Assembly (NCBI RefSeq): GCF_013523125.1
Contig: NZ_JAAMQJ010000005.1
Coordinates: 62,001-126,000, forward strand
Length of the DNA: 64,000 bases
From: Pseudomonas entomophila
Lineage (GTDB): Bacteria; Pseudomonadota; Gammaproteobacteria; Pseudomonadales; Pseudomonadaceae
Reading direction: 5' to 3'
Part shown: in pieces, positions 10,088-18,376 of the stretch
Layout of the letters: each line of letters begins with the position of its first letter
Position numbering within the stretch: the stretch's first letter is position 1
The notes under the pieces: generated by a model
The model's database searches: none
What the model was told of the DNA's origin: nothing
What the model saw: the letters and a program-made list of their open reading frames with translations, nothing else
Translations under genes and position numbers: made by a program

Positions 10088-11002
10088 TTAGTCTTCGGCC
10101 GGCAGCGGACGCTCGACGTCGACGTTGCGCAGCGCCACTTCCAACCGATCGAGGAACACCCGGACACGGTGTGGCACCTGACGTCGGGTAGGCAGCATGG
10201 CCGTGATGAACAGTCGCTCAGGCATCGCGTCCTCTAGCTCCACCACATGCAGCGCCCCCTGTGCGACATCATCGCGAATATCCCAGTAAGTGAGCATCGC
10301 CAGCCCCAGACCCTGTTTGCTCGCCATACGTACGGCCTCGACACTATTGGCAGAGAAGACGCTATCACCCTTGAAACCGACCTGTTCACCGTCACGCATG
10401 AATGGCCAGTGGGGCATACCGTGCAGGAAAAGGCAGCGGTGCTGGTGCAGGTCGGCCAGCACACGAGGCGCGCCGTGTCGTGTCAGGTAGCCAGGGCTTG
10501 CGCACAGCACGCGAGGGTTGGGCGCCAGGGAGCGAGCGATCAGCTCGGAGTCACGAAGCGGCGCGATACGGATCCCCACGTCGATCCCCAGGCTGACGAT
10601 GTCCACGATGCTGTCCGATGCCAGCAAATCCACCTGCAAGGCGGGGTGCTCCGTCAGCAGGTCTGGAATCAACGGCATGATGACGGACTGACCGAAGACA
10701 GTCGGCGCAGTGATCTTCAGGGTGCCACTGGCAGTGCCTGCATGTGCCTTCAGGGTAACTTTTGCCGCTTCGCTTGCGCCAAGAAGCGTCTTGGTGAATG
10801 GCAGGAAGACGTCTCCTTCAGGGGTCAGTGATACCGAGCGCGTGGTGCGGTGCACCAAGCGAACTCCTAGCTCCTCCTCAAGCGATACCAGCCGCCGTGA
10901 AACGGTCATGGGCGACAACCCGAGCCGCCGGGCCGCCGCCGACAGGTTGCCGCTTTCAGCAATGGCCGCGAACACTTCGACATCCGCTATATTCACCGTC
11001 AT
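10088..11002 (-). CDS. LysR-family transcriptional regulator
   Basis: 304 residues: an N-terminal winged helix-turn-helix (FAAIAESGNLSAAARRLGLS, about residues 11-30) and a LysR effector domain. The ATG at 11002 has AGGAG only two bases away. A GTG two codons on (10996) has ideal eight-base spacing and may be the true start. Divergent orientation from the flavin oxidoreductase gene, with about 110 bases between them, is the classical arrangement for a LysR protein controlling its neighbour and itself. No effector can be inferred. Confidence 0.93.
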   Translation of the reverse strand: MTVNIADVEVFAAIAESGNLSAAARRLGLSPMTVSRRLVSLEEELGVRLVHRTTRSVSLTPEGDVFLPFTKTLLGASEAAKVTLKAHAGTASGTLKITAPTVFGQSVIMPLIPDLLTEHPALQVDLLASDSIVDIVSLGIDVGIRIAPLRDSELIARSLAPNPRVLCASPGYLTRHGAPRVLADLHQHRCLFLHGMPHWPFMRDGEQVGFKGDSVFSANSVEAVRMASKQGLGLAMLTYWDIRDDVAQGALHVVELEDAMPERLFITAMLPTRRQVPHRVRVFLDRLEVALRNVDVERPLPAED

Positions 11003-11111
11003 ATCTCCTTTCGTTAAAGCGCCCTATCCAAAACGCCTCATTCTCCCCCTTGCCATTGGCGTCTACCATCGAAGGATCAGGCAACTTCGAAAACCAATGG
11101 AGAACATACCC

Positions 11112-12215
11112 ATGCCTTTGAATTCCAAGATTCTAACGCATCATGATATTGCGCGATGCCCGCTGAAAAACCGTTTGGCCGTCGCGCCCATGACTCGTGT
11201 GAGCGCCACCGAGACAGGCAGCGCCACCAAGGAAATGGCGCGATACTACGAGCGGTTCGCTCAGGGAGGGTTTGGTCTGGTCATCACCGAGGGTATCTAC
11301 ACGGATCGGCAGTATTCACAAGGCTACTGTCATCAGCCAGGAATGACGGACGAGAGCCAGGCCCACGCCTGGCGAAGGGTGACCGATGCCATTCATGCCC
11401 ATGAAGGCAAAGTCTTCGCTCAGGTGATGCATGCAGGTGCCCTTAGCCAAGGCAACCGTTTCACCGACGTTTCGGCAGCACCCTCGGCACTGCGCCCGAA
11501 AGGCGAGCAAATGAAGTTCTACTACGGCTCGGGCCAGTACGCCATCCCGCAGGCCATGACCGATGAGGACATCGCCGATGCCATCGCAGGGTTCGCCCGG
11601 GCCGCTACCCTGGCCAGCAAGCAGGCTGGCTTCGATGGAATCGAGATCCACGGCGCTAACGGCTACTTGCTGGACCAGTTCCTCACCGATTACACGAACC
11701 ATCGAAACGATCACTGGGGTGGCTCCGTGCAGGCACGCGTCCGCCTCATCGTGGACGTGGTCAAGGCAGTCAGGCAGGCCGTTGGCGTGCTGCCTGTAGG
11801 CGTACGCATCTCGCAGGGCAAGGTCAACGACTACGGCCATAAATGGGTCGAGGGGGAGCAGGCTGCGGAGGTGATCTTCGGTTCTTTGAGCGATGCGGGT
11901 GTCGACTTCATCCACGTCACCGAATTCGAAGCCTGGAAACCGGCATTTTCTGGCGGTCGTCAGAGTCTGGTCGCGTTGGCGCGACGCTATGCACCGGCGG
12001 TGTCACTGATTGCCAATGGCGGGCTGCACTCGTCAACGCATGCTGGCACCGCGTTGAAAGAGGGCGCCGACGTCATCGCGATCGGCAAGGCGGCCTTGGC
12101 CAATCCGGATCTGCCGAAGAAGCTCGCCAATGCAGAGCCATTGGACGAGTTCGACACCTCGATCCTGGGGCCGATCGCCAATCTCAAGGAGAGCGAGCTG
12201 ACGTCGGTCCGATGA
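11112..12215 (+). CDS. NADH:flavin oxidoreductase of the Old Yellow Enzyme family
   Basis: 367 residues from the ATG at 11112 (GGAG nine bases upstream). It is an FMN-dependent TIM barrel: N-terminal LKNRLAVAPMTRVSAT, the active-site strand GFDGIEIHGANGYLLDQF, then NHRNDHWGGS, and the phosphate-binding end IANGGLHSS ... VIAIGKAALANPDLPKK. Such enzymes reduce activated alkenes, nitro compounds or enones; the substrate is not predictable. It is divergent from the LysR gene and probably regulated by it. The longer open frame upstream has no support. Confidence 0.9.
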   Translation: MPLNSKILTHHDIARCPLKNRLAVAPMTRVSATETGSATKEMARYYERFAQGGFGLVITEGIYTDRQYSQGYCHQPGMTDESQAHAWRRVTDAIHAHEGKVFAQVMHAGALSQGNRFTDVSAAPSALRPKGEQMKFYYGSGQYAIPQAMTDEDIADAIAGFARAATLASKQAGFDGIEIHGANGYLLDQFLTDYTNHRNDHWGGSVQARVRLIVDVVKAVRQAVGVLPVGVRISQGKVNDYGHKWVEGEQAAEVIFGSLSDAGVDFIHVTEFEAWKPAFSGGRQSLVALARRYAPAVSLIANGGLHSSTHAGTALKEGADVIAIGKAALANPDLPKKLANAEPLDEFDTSILGPIANLKESELTSVR

Positions 12216-12229
12216 AACGAAGACATTCA

Positions 12230-12570
12230 TGCGGCTCAGCAGGGCAGTGCAGCCTGGGGGCTTGGTAATGTTCTGCTGGTGCCAGCCTTCGGTCATCTGC
12301 GTGACCTTGCCCAGGCTTTTCTCGAACGGCACGATCGACGCCTGTGGCCCTGCAGACTCGAAGAAGTCCATGGACAGGCGAACCGATTGCTTGGCGTACA
12401 GCACGAACGCCGCGCGGTAGTGCTCCTGCGAGTCCTTTTCAGCCTCGTCGAAGGCCAGCGTCTTCAGGTTGTCCTGAAGCGCAACGGGATGAGCAATGGT
12501 GCAGGTATCTCTCGAAGAAGGCTTCCGTTCGCAAAAGATAGTGGCGAATTGATAGTTCCTCGTCTAGACA
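12230..12570 (-). pseudogene. Frameshifted remnant of an unrecognised gene
   Basis: On the minus strand a coding-like stretch begins at about 12567 (EELSIRHYLLRTEAFFERYL). It shifts frame near 12505 and continues as DNLKTLAFDEAEKDSQEHYR and on to KSLGKVTQMTEGWHQQN before running without a stop into the antisense of the oxidoreductase gene. Protein-like composition in two consecutive frames, no start codon and no proper end indicate a decayed gene. I do not recognise the family. Confidence 0.45.
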
Positions 12571-12621
12571 GATAAGGGGCGCCAGTGGCGCTGACCCCTA
12601 GGCATGATAGGGAGGGTAGGT

Positions 12622-12909
12622 ATGCGTGTCTTGGGCAGCCTGGCGCTCAGCATCTTGTTCATGGCATGTGGAGTCGAGGCCAGGCAGGACGCGCTGTCCG
12701 ACGATGAAATCGCGAAGCGAATCATCGCTGAGTCGATTGCTTCCTATTCTGGATCGTGCGCCTGCCCCTTCAACACGACTCGAAACGGCAGCGCTTGTGG
12801 AAAGCGAAGCGCCTACAGCAAGCCGGGAGGTGAATCGCCGATGTGCTATAGAAAGGACGTAACCCCCGAGGATATTGCCGACTATAAACAGCAGCGCTCG
12901 CAAGAGTGA
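12622..12909 (+). CDS. Small exported Cys-rich protein
   Basis: 95 residues from the ATG at 12622, which is preceded by GGAGGGTAGGT. A signal peptide (MRVLGSLALSILFMACGVEA) could be cleaved after the Ala or at a lipobox-like FMAC. The mature part contains SGSCACPFNTTRNGSACG and KPGGESPMCY, a four-Cys pattern that I associate with short hypothetical proteins, often on mobile DNA; that link is from memory. Periplasmic or surface location is inferred. The GC content is lower than in the core genes nearby. Confidence 0.7.
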   Translation: MRVLGSLALSILFMACGVEARQDALSDDEIAKRIIAESIASYSGSCACPFNTTRNGSACGKRSAYSKPGGESPMCYRKDVTPEDIADYKQQRSQE

Positions 12910-13034
12910 ACCACAGACCGTGTGACGCAGGTATTGGCGAGGTCGCCATTCAGAGCTGGGTGGCACCATAATGGTGTCGGAAAGGGTAGGCGTTTCGGCG
13001 CTTCCCAAGGCCCGGATCAGCCCCGCCAGAAACG

Positions 13035-13061
13035 AAAAAAGCCCTGAATGATCAGGGCTTT
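13035..13061 (-). terminator. Rho-independent terminator of the tRNA-Ser gene
   Basis: On the minus strand AAAGCCCTGA pairs with TCAGGGCTTT across a four-base loop and is followed by a run of T. It lies six bases beyond the encoded CCA end of the tRNA, an ideal position to end its transcript. Confidence 0.92.
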
Positions 13062-13066
13062 GAGGA

Positions 13067-13154
13067 TGGCGGAAGCGTAGAGATTCGAACTCTAGGATAG
13101 TTGCCCATCGACGGTTTTCAAGACCGTTGCCTTAAACCACTCGGCCACGCTTCC
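13067..13154 (-). tRNA. tRNA-Ser (anticodon UGA)
   Basis: The minus strand gives a class II tRNA. The acceptor GGAAGCG pairs with CGCTTCC, the D arm is GGCCGAGTGGTTTAAGGC, and the anticodon stem-loop CGGTCTTGAAAACCG contains TGA. A long variable arm (typical of Ser) precedes the T arm with GTTCGAATC. Discriminator G and CCA are encoded. It closely resembles the E. coli serT product. A terminator follows. tRNA-Ser genes are common integration sites for mobile DNA, relevant to the patchy region on its 3' side. Confidence 0.98.
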
Positions 13155-13288
13155 GTATACAGCGGCGGCAATCATACCCGAATGAAACAAGCTGTCAAAC
13201 TCTCTCTGTCGACCTGGGCAGAGGCTCTGGTATGCTGCCTGCATCCAAATGTGTCAAACCTTGGACCATTCATCACAGGAGCGTCGCC

Positions 13289-13960
13289 ATGCGCGAACAG
13301 GATTATGCCGTCAACCACGGCCAGCAGGTCGAGCAGCAGGAAGTCAGCCGCGTCCTGCGCAATACGTACGGTCTGTTGGCCCTCACCTTGGCCTTCAGCG
13401 GTGTCATGGCCTTCGTCGCCCAGCAGATGCGCGTCGGCTACCCGAACATCTTCGTCGTGCTGATCGGGTTCTACGGGCTGTTCTTCCTCACCGCCAAGCT
13501 GCGTGATTCGGCCTGGGGCCTGGTCTCGACCTTCGCCCTGACCGGTTTCATGGGCTTCATCCTCGGGCCCATCCTCAACCGCTACCTCGGCATGAGCGGG
13601 GGCGCCGAAGTCGTCAGCTCCGCATTCGCCATGACCGCGTTGGTCTTCGGTGGCCTGTCGGCCTACGTGCTGACCACCCGCAAGGACATGAGCTTCCTCA
13701 GCGGCTTCATCACCGCCGGCTTCTTCGTCCTGATGGGCGCCGTGATCGCGAGCTTCTTCTTCCAGATCAGCGGCCTGCAACTGGCGATCAGCGCCGGCTT
13801 CGTGCTGTTCTCGTCGGTGTGTATCCTGTTCCAGACCAGCGCGATCATCCATGGCGGTGAGCGTAACTACATCATGGCGACCATCAGTCTGTACGTCTCC
13901 ATCTACAACCTGTTCGTCAGCCTGCTTCAGCTGTTCGGCATCATGAGCAGCGACGACTGA
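13289..13960 (+). CDS. yccA: Bax inhibitor-1/YccA family membrane protein
   Basis: 223 residues with seven hydrophobic segments, as in the BI-1 superfamily. The ATG at 13289 follows AGGAG at good spacing; the longer frame upstream is not needed. Family motifs include VLRNTYGLLALTLAFSG and the late HGGERNYIMATISLYVSIYNLF. E. coli YccA modulates the FtsH protease in the inner membrane, and BI-1 proteins are also calcium leak channels; the role here is inferred from these. A hairpin terminator follows. Confidence 0.92.
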   Translation: MREQDYAVNHGQQVEQQEVSRVLRNTYGLLALTLAFSGVMAFVAQQMRVGYPNIFVVLIGFYGLFFLTAKLRDSAWGLVSTFALTGFMGFILGPILNRYLGMSGGAEVVSSAFAMTALVFGGLSAYVLTTRKDMSFLSGFITAGFFVLMGAVIASFFFQISGLQLAISAGFVLFSSVCILFQTSAIIHGGERNYIMATISLYVSIYNLFVSLLQLFGIMSSDD

Positions 13961-13990
13961 TCCCTCCCCGCACGCTGTTGCACCACCTAA

Positions 13991-14015
13991 CGAAGGGGCG
14001 CCTAGCGCCCCTTCG
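13991..14015 (+). terminator. Hairpin downstream of the BI-1 gene
   Basis: A perfect 10-bp stem CGAAGGGGCG/CGCCCCTTCG with a five-base loop, 30 bases after the stop codon. The T-run is weak (TCATGT), so it may be less than fully efficient. Confidence 0.75.
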
Positions 14016-14159
14016 TCATGTGTGAGGTTTGCCAGGGTGCGTCGGCGCTTGCGGCGGGACGACGTCGTTCATACCTTGGCGCACCGTCCGATTTTCCCTA
14101 CCCCAATGGCACCTCTGGCCGTAGAATGCGCGCCTCTTTTCCACGGGCAGAGTGTTTCC

Positions 14160-15548
14160 ATGAGTTCCATCGAGCGCAGGTCAGCCACGGGTTCGCGCCC
14201 TCACGACAACGATGAGCTGGTGCTGGGGCTGGACGACAAGCCCAGGCCGCTGATCAGCTTGCTGGCGGCCTTGCAACATCTGTTGGCGATCATCGTGCCG
14301 ATCGTGACGCCTGGCCTGCTCATCTGCCAGGCCTTGGGCGTTCCGGCGCGGGACACCAACCTCATCGTCTCGATGTCGCTGATCATCTCGGGCATCGCCA
14401 CCTTCGTGCAATGCCGGCGGTTCGGCCCGTTCGGTGCCGGGTTGCTGATCGTGCAGGGCACCAGTTTCAACTTCGTCGGCCCCCTGATCGCCGGAGGGGC
14501 ATTGATGGTCAAGCAAGGCACCCCGGTGGAAGGGGTGATGGCGGCGATCTTCGGGGTGGTGATCGCCGGCTCCTTCATCGAAATGGGCGTGTCGCGCATT
14601 CTGCCGTTCATCAAGCGGCTGATCACGCCGTTGGTCACGGGGATCGTGGTGCTGATGATCGGGCTGACTCTGATCAAGGTGGGCTTGATCAGCATGGGCG
14701 GTGGTTTCACGGCCATGGGCAACGGCACCTTCGCCAATGGCGAGAACCTGCTGCTGTCCGGTACCGTGCTGGCGATCATCGTACTGCTCAACCGCGTGCC
14801 GGTGGTCTGGATGCGCAGTTGCGCCATTGTCATCGCGCTCGCCACCGGCTATGCATTGGCCGGCTACCTGGGGCGGCTGGACTTCACCGGCATGCACGAG
14901 GCGGCCTGGATCCAGGTGCCGATGCCGCTGCATTTTGGGCTGGGCTTCTCCTGGGCGCTGTTCATCCCGATGCTGGTGATCTACCTGGTGACCTCGCTCG
15001 AGGCCATCGGCGATGTGACGGCGACGAGCAAGGTCTCGCGTCAACCCGTGGACGGTCCGATCTGGATGCAGCGGATTAAGGGCGGCGTGCTGGTCAACGG
15101 CGCCAATTCGTTGCTGGCAGGCTTGTTCAATACGTTTCCCAGTTCCATCTTCGCCCAGAACAACGGCGTGATCCAGCTGACCGGAATCGCCAGCCGCCAT
15201 GTCGGGCTGTGGATCGCCGCGATGCTGGTACTGCTGGGACTGTTCCCCAGCGTGGCCGGGGTCATCCAGGCCGTGCCGGAGCCTGTGCTCGGTGGCGCCG
15301 CCATGGTGATGTTCGGCGCAGTCGCCGCCTCGGGCATCAACATCCTGGCCAGCCTTTCGCTGGACCGTCGAGCATTGCTGATCATCGCCGTCTCCCTGGC
15401 CTTGGGTCTGGGCGTGGCGCAGGTCCCGGAATTTCTCGCGCACATGCCGGCGGCCTTGCGGGACGTGCTGGAGTCCGGGGTGGCGACTGGCGGACTGTGT
15501 GCCGTGATCCTCAACTGGTTCTTGCCGGACACCGCAAAGCGCGCCTGA
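14160..15548 (+). CDS. NCS2-family nucleobase:cation symporter (xanthine/urate-type permease)
   Basis: 462 residues from the ATG at 14160, with 12 to 14 hydrophobic segments. Two signature regions of nucleobase-ascorbate transporters are present: SLEAIGDVTATSKVS (helix 8, with the substrate-binding Glu) and NTFPSSIFAQNNGVIQLTG (helix 10). The pattern resembles XanQ/XanP and UacT purine permeases more than uracil permease. Xanthine versus urate cannot be decided by eye. A hydrophilic N-terminal tail of about 30 residues precedes helix 1. It is transcribed alone. Confidence 0.88.
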   Translation: MSSIERRSATGSRPHDNDELVLGLDDKPRPLISLLAALQHLLAIIVPIVTPGLLICQALGVPARDTNLIVSMSLIISGIATFVQCRRFGPFGAGLLIVQGTSFNFVGPLIAGGALMVKQGTPVEGVMAAIFGVVIAGSFIEMGVSRILPFIKRLITPLVTGIVVLMIGLTLIKVGLISMGGGFTAMGNGTFANGENLLLSGTVLAIIVLLNRVPVVWMRSCAIVIALATGYALAGYLGRLDFTGMHEAAWIQVPMPLHFGLGFSWALFIPMLVIYLVTSLEAIGDVTATSKVSRQPVDGPIWMQRIKGGVLVNGANSLLAGLFNTFPSSIFAQNNGVIQLTGIASRHVGLWIAAMLVLLGLFPSVAGVIQAVPEPVLGGAAMVMFGAVAASGINILASLSLDRRALLIIAVSLALGLGVAQVPEFLAHMPAALRDVLESGVATGGLCAVILNWFLPDTAKRA

Positions 15549-15734
15549 TCGTCGCGGCATTGGCCACCCGTCCAGCGCGAACCTGGACGGGCGACTCCCG
15601 GTTTTCGAGTTGGTTCAACCGGCTGTCCGAATTTTTCGCCAAACGCAGGCTTTGTCCGTGGCCTGTCACGCGGCTTGCGCTACTGTGTGGGGTATTGGCA
15701 AGCCCCATACAACGAACGTCGCAGGAGCGCTGGC

Positions 15735-16073
15735 ATGAGAATTCGCGGGGACCTCTTCTGGTCGTGGGCCGATCCGACGCTCCATCATCGAACACACCCC
15801 GAGACCTTGAGCGATGGGACCACCATCGACATCCAGGTACGGTTGTCACGGAGCGGCGTCACGCAAGTATTCATGGGAATCTACGCTGCATCCGGCATGG
15901 CGCTGCATGAAGAGGCACATGACGAACGTCCAGGCCAATCGATGACCCGTGCGTTGGCCAGCGCAGTCGCCAAGGCGCGTCAACTGGCTTTGCAGCAGGC
16001 CTGTGCCGGTCCGGTACGGGTGAACCAGTCGACGCCGTCTGCACTCCAAGGTTTCGTATCCCTTGGAGGCTGA
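15735..16073 (+). CDS. Hypothetical protein of 112 residues
   Basis: The ATG at 15735 has AGGAG at proper distance, so I prefer it to the longer frame from 15675. The N-terminal half (GTTIDIQVRLSRSGVTQVFMGIYAASG) looks like a small beta-sheet domain. The C-terminal half (MTRALASAVAKARQLALQQA) is a helix. No family is recognised. It is followed after five bases by a 52-codon gene, so the two are probably co-translated. Confidence 0.65.
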   Translation: MRIRGDLFWSWADPTLHHRTHPETLSDGTTIDIQVRLSRSGVTQVFMGIYAASGMALHEEAHDERPGQSMTRALASAVAKARQLALQQACAGPVRVNQSTPSALQGFVSLGG

Positions 16074-16078
16074 GCACC

Positions 16079-16237
16079 ATGGACAAGCAGACCGGCAGTA
16101 CCCACCCGCAGCGTAAACCGGGCGAAGTCGAACGCGACAACGACGCCTCGCGTTCCGGCACCAGCGAATCGGACGACGGCAAGACCACCGCGCAACAAAC
16201 GGGTCGCCGTGAAGGCGACAAGCCCGAACGCACCTGA
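16079..16237 (+). CDS. Small hydrophilic, probably disordered protein (52 residues)
   Basis: The frame from the ATG at 16079 to TGA has GGAGG nine bases upstream, inside the end of the preceding gene. The product (MDKQTGSTHPQRKPGEVERD...) is extremely polar, with almost no hydrophobic residues, as in stress-type disordered peptides. G/C-ending codons support coding. It begins five bases after the previous stop, so it forms a two-gene unit. Function unknown. Confidence 0.65.
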   Translation: MDKQTGSTHPQRKPGEVERDNDASRSGTSESDDGKTTAQQTGRREGDKPERT

Positions 16238-16505
16238 GCGTCGGCAGACGCTCCCACCTTTCCCTGCATGACCCTTGCACCCTCTGCCCCTGATGCGGGG
16301 CGCAAGGGTGCGGTTCGTCCAATCGCACGTCACGCAGCTGTCGCCCCCGGTTTATCTGATATGGTTTTTTCACCGTGACCTGAATCTGTAACCGTATCAG
16401 TTCGCGCCGGATAATGACCCTGCACCGAATGAGCCAGGCCATAGCGTCGACCCAGTCTGCAGCTCATCCGGCCTTTTCGTTTCGATACCTATCGTAGAGG
16501 TCACC

Positions 16506-16589
16506 ATGGGCAAGCTTGCGCTGTTTCTGGGCGGTTTTCTGATCCTGACACTGTTGATCGGCCTGTTGGGCACGATCCCGCCGGGTTGA
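16506..16589 (+). CDS. Single-span membrane peptide (27 residues)
   Basis: The frame at 16506-16589 has AGAGGT upstream and encodes MGKLALFLGGFLILTLLIGL followed by LGTIPPG. This is one clear transmembrane helix with a positive N-terminus and a short polar end. Such micro-proteins often modulate larger membrane complexes or stress responses. No homologue can be checked here. The 270 bases upstream (16238-16505) hold no gene I can support. Confidence 0.5.
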   Translation: MGKLALFLGGFLILTLLIGLLGTIPPG

Positions 16590-16676
16590 GCCGAGGCCGG
16601 ACGATCACGTGTCTCGTGCACAGGCTGTCGCGTATTCACGTTAACCCTGTGCGACAAGTCGTTCATTTGATTGGAA

Positions 16677-16712
16677 TCTGTCCACAGAAAACGTGGGTAG
16701 GTCTGTGGATAA
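16677..16712. promoter_or_regulatory. Pair of inverted DnaA-box-like sequences
   Basis: TGTGGATAA at 16704-16712 is a perfect complement of the consensus DnaA box TTATCCACA. About 20 bases before it lies CTGTCCACAG in the opposite orientation. Two such boxes this close are unlikely by chance but could be incidental. They lie in a 246-base gene-free stretch downstream of the diguanylate cyclase gene. Confidence 0.35.
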
Positions 16713-16835
16713 CGCCTTGTAAGCTAAGCCCCACGCGGTCTCTGTCAGTTTGAGCAGAATTTGATCAATTGCGTGGGGGTGCACGTCTGACACCAGGCGT
16801 GCCTTTCTTCGATGCCAAACCGGTTCATCGCAGGC

Positions 16836-18248
16836 TCAGAGGAGCGACTCCGTCGCTTGCCGAGCGCGCTCGGTGCGATTGCGGCCCAAGGCTTTGGCGC
16901 GGTAGAGCGCATGATCGGCCTGGTCCAGCAACTGATCCAGGGTCGGCGACACCTCGCCGACCGTACAGCCGTCGTAGCCGATGCTCACCGTGATGTGCAA
17001 TTGCTTGCCCGCATGGTGCACGGGCATCGCTCGTACCGTGCGCAGCAAGCGCTCGGCAGTGAACCTGGCCTGTTCGGGCGACAGGCCGGGCAGGGCGATG
17101 ACGAACTCTTCGCCGCCAAGCCTGGCCAGGATGTCCTGCTCGCGTAGCTGCTCTTGAAGCACTTGTGTGAACAGTCTCAGCACACAGTCGCCGGCGGCAT
17201 GGCCGTGTTGATCGTTGATCGACTTGAAGTGGTCGATGTCCAGCATCATCAAAGTGATCGGTGACGCGTGGGCATGGCGCCGACGCTCCTCGAGCAGGCG
17301 CGTGGCGCGCTCGGTGAAGGCACTGCGCGACAGGGCGCCGGTCAGGTGGTCCAGGGTCGCCTGCCGTTGCAGTCGCGCGAGCAGACCCCGGTTGGCATGA
17401 TTGACGCACGCGACCACCAGGGGGCCCAGCACCAGCATGGCGATCCCCAGACGCGCCGACACCAAGGTGTTGACCGCCGCCTCGCGACCGGGGTAGCCGT
17501 AGTGCAGCAGGGCCTGAGCCACCGCGATGATCATGGTGCTGCCTGCCATCAGCGTCAGCAGGGCGACCAGAAAGGGCGAATAGATCAATGCGCACCACAG
17601 CAGCGCAGCGATTGGGAAAGCGATGGCGCCCGGCCCGCCGACCAGAATGCCAACGGCCAGCGACGCCAGCAACAGGGCCAGCGGCATCAGCCGTACCGGG
17701 GGGCTGTCCGCACGCCGTATCCAGTCGCCGGTCGGCCAGGTGAGCAGTGCCGGCATCAACAGGATGGCCGTGGAAAACTGCTCGCTGAACCAGTCCAGCC
17801 ATGTGCTGCGCAGCGGTTGGTCGAACCAGACGATGGCCGAGAGGCAGGCCAGGCTGGCGGCCACCGCTGCCGCTGCCGCGCTGGCGCCGCAGAGATTCAA
17901 TACGGCGTAGGGGGTGCCGAGTTTGCGATGCGCCCGGGCCACGCGTGTGAGAAGGGCCCAGCCAGTCAGAACCGCGCCCAGGTTGCACAGGTTGTACCAG
18001 GCTGCCGGTAGCCAGGGGCTGCCACAGACCAGGTCGGCGGCGACCATGGCGGCGTACATCAAGGCAAACCCGACGGGGGTCGCCGGTCGTGGATAGCGCA
18101 GGAGGATACCGATCAGCACGGCATTCACCGGCCAGAACAACGACAGCGACTCGATCGGGCGAGCGAGAATGCCCGCGAGGGTCAGGACGAACGTCAGCGC
18201 CGTGAGGGCCGGGTAGGGAAGCAGGCGTGAGAAGGCTGGAGGCACCAT
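16836..18248 (-). CDS. Diguanylate cyclase with MASE1-like membrane sensor
   Basis: 470 residues from the ATG at 18248; an upstream TTG at 18281 is possible. The first about 290 residues are eight or so hydrophobic helices with FWPVNAVLIGILLRYP and YNLCNLGAVLTGW, a MASE1-type sensor. The rest is a GGDEF domain with ARLGGEEFV. REQD lies five residues before GGEEF, the RxxD inhibitory site for product feedback. It should make c-di-GMP at the inner membrane. A short inverted repeat upstream may be an operator. Confidence 0.92.
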   Translation of the reverse strand: MVPPAFSRLLPYPALTALTFVLTLAGILARPIESLSLFWPVNAVLIGILLRYPRPATPVGFALMYAAMVAADLVCGSPWLPAAWYNLCNLGAVLTGWALLTRVARAHRKLGTPYAVLNLCGASAAAAAVAASLACLSAIVWFDQPLRSTWLDWFSEQFSTAILLMPALLTWPTGDWIRRADSPPVRLMPLALLLASLAVGILVGGPGAIAFPIAALLWCALIYSPFLVALLTLMAGSTMIIAVAQALLHYGYPGREAAVNTLVSARLGIAMLVLGPLVVACVNHANRGLLARLQRQATLDHLTGALSRSAFTERATRLLEERRRHAHASPITLMMLDIDHFKSINDQHGHAAGDCVLRLFTQVLQEQLREQDILARLGGEEFVIALPGLSPEQARFTAERLLRTVRAMPVHHAGKQLHITVSIGYDGCTVGEVSPTLDQLLDQADHALYRAKALGRNRTERARQATESLL

Positions 18249-18332
18249 GGGCGTGTCCGGCAAACGAAAGTCCGCGCCCAAGCCTCAAGGGCAGGCGCTT
18301 GGGACGGCGTGCTGGGGAGTGTGTGCAACCTC

Positions 18333-18346
18333 TTGACTGATGTCAA
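18333..18346. promoter_or_regulatory. Inverted repeat TTGAC-N4-GTCAA upstream of the diguanylate cyclase
   Basis: A perfect five-base palindrome with a four-base spacer sits about 85 bases before the cyclase start, in an AT-rich patch between two minus-strand genes. Size and position fit a repressor or activator site. No regulator is suggested by the sequence. Confidence 0.35.
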
Positions 18347-18376
18347 TTGGATATTATTGATCGATCGGCCCGGTGC

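Noticed and set aside
11112..12215. Extension of the flavin oxidoreductase upstream to 10710
   Set aside because: That part lies opposite the LysR gene; GGAG and the family N-terminus fix the start at 11112.
14181..15560. 459-codon minus-strand frame opposite the purine permease
   Set aside because: Extremely His/Gln/Asp-rich product, the usual mirror of a hydrophobic membrane protein gene.
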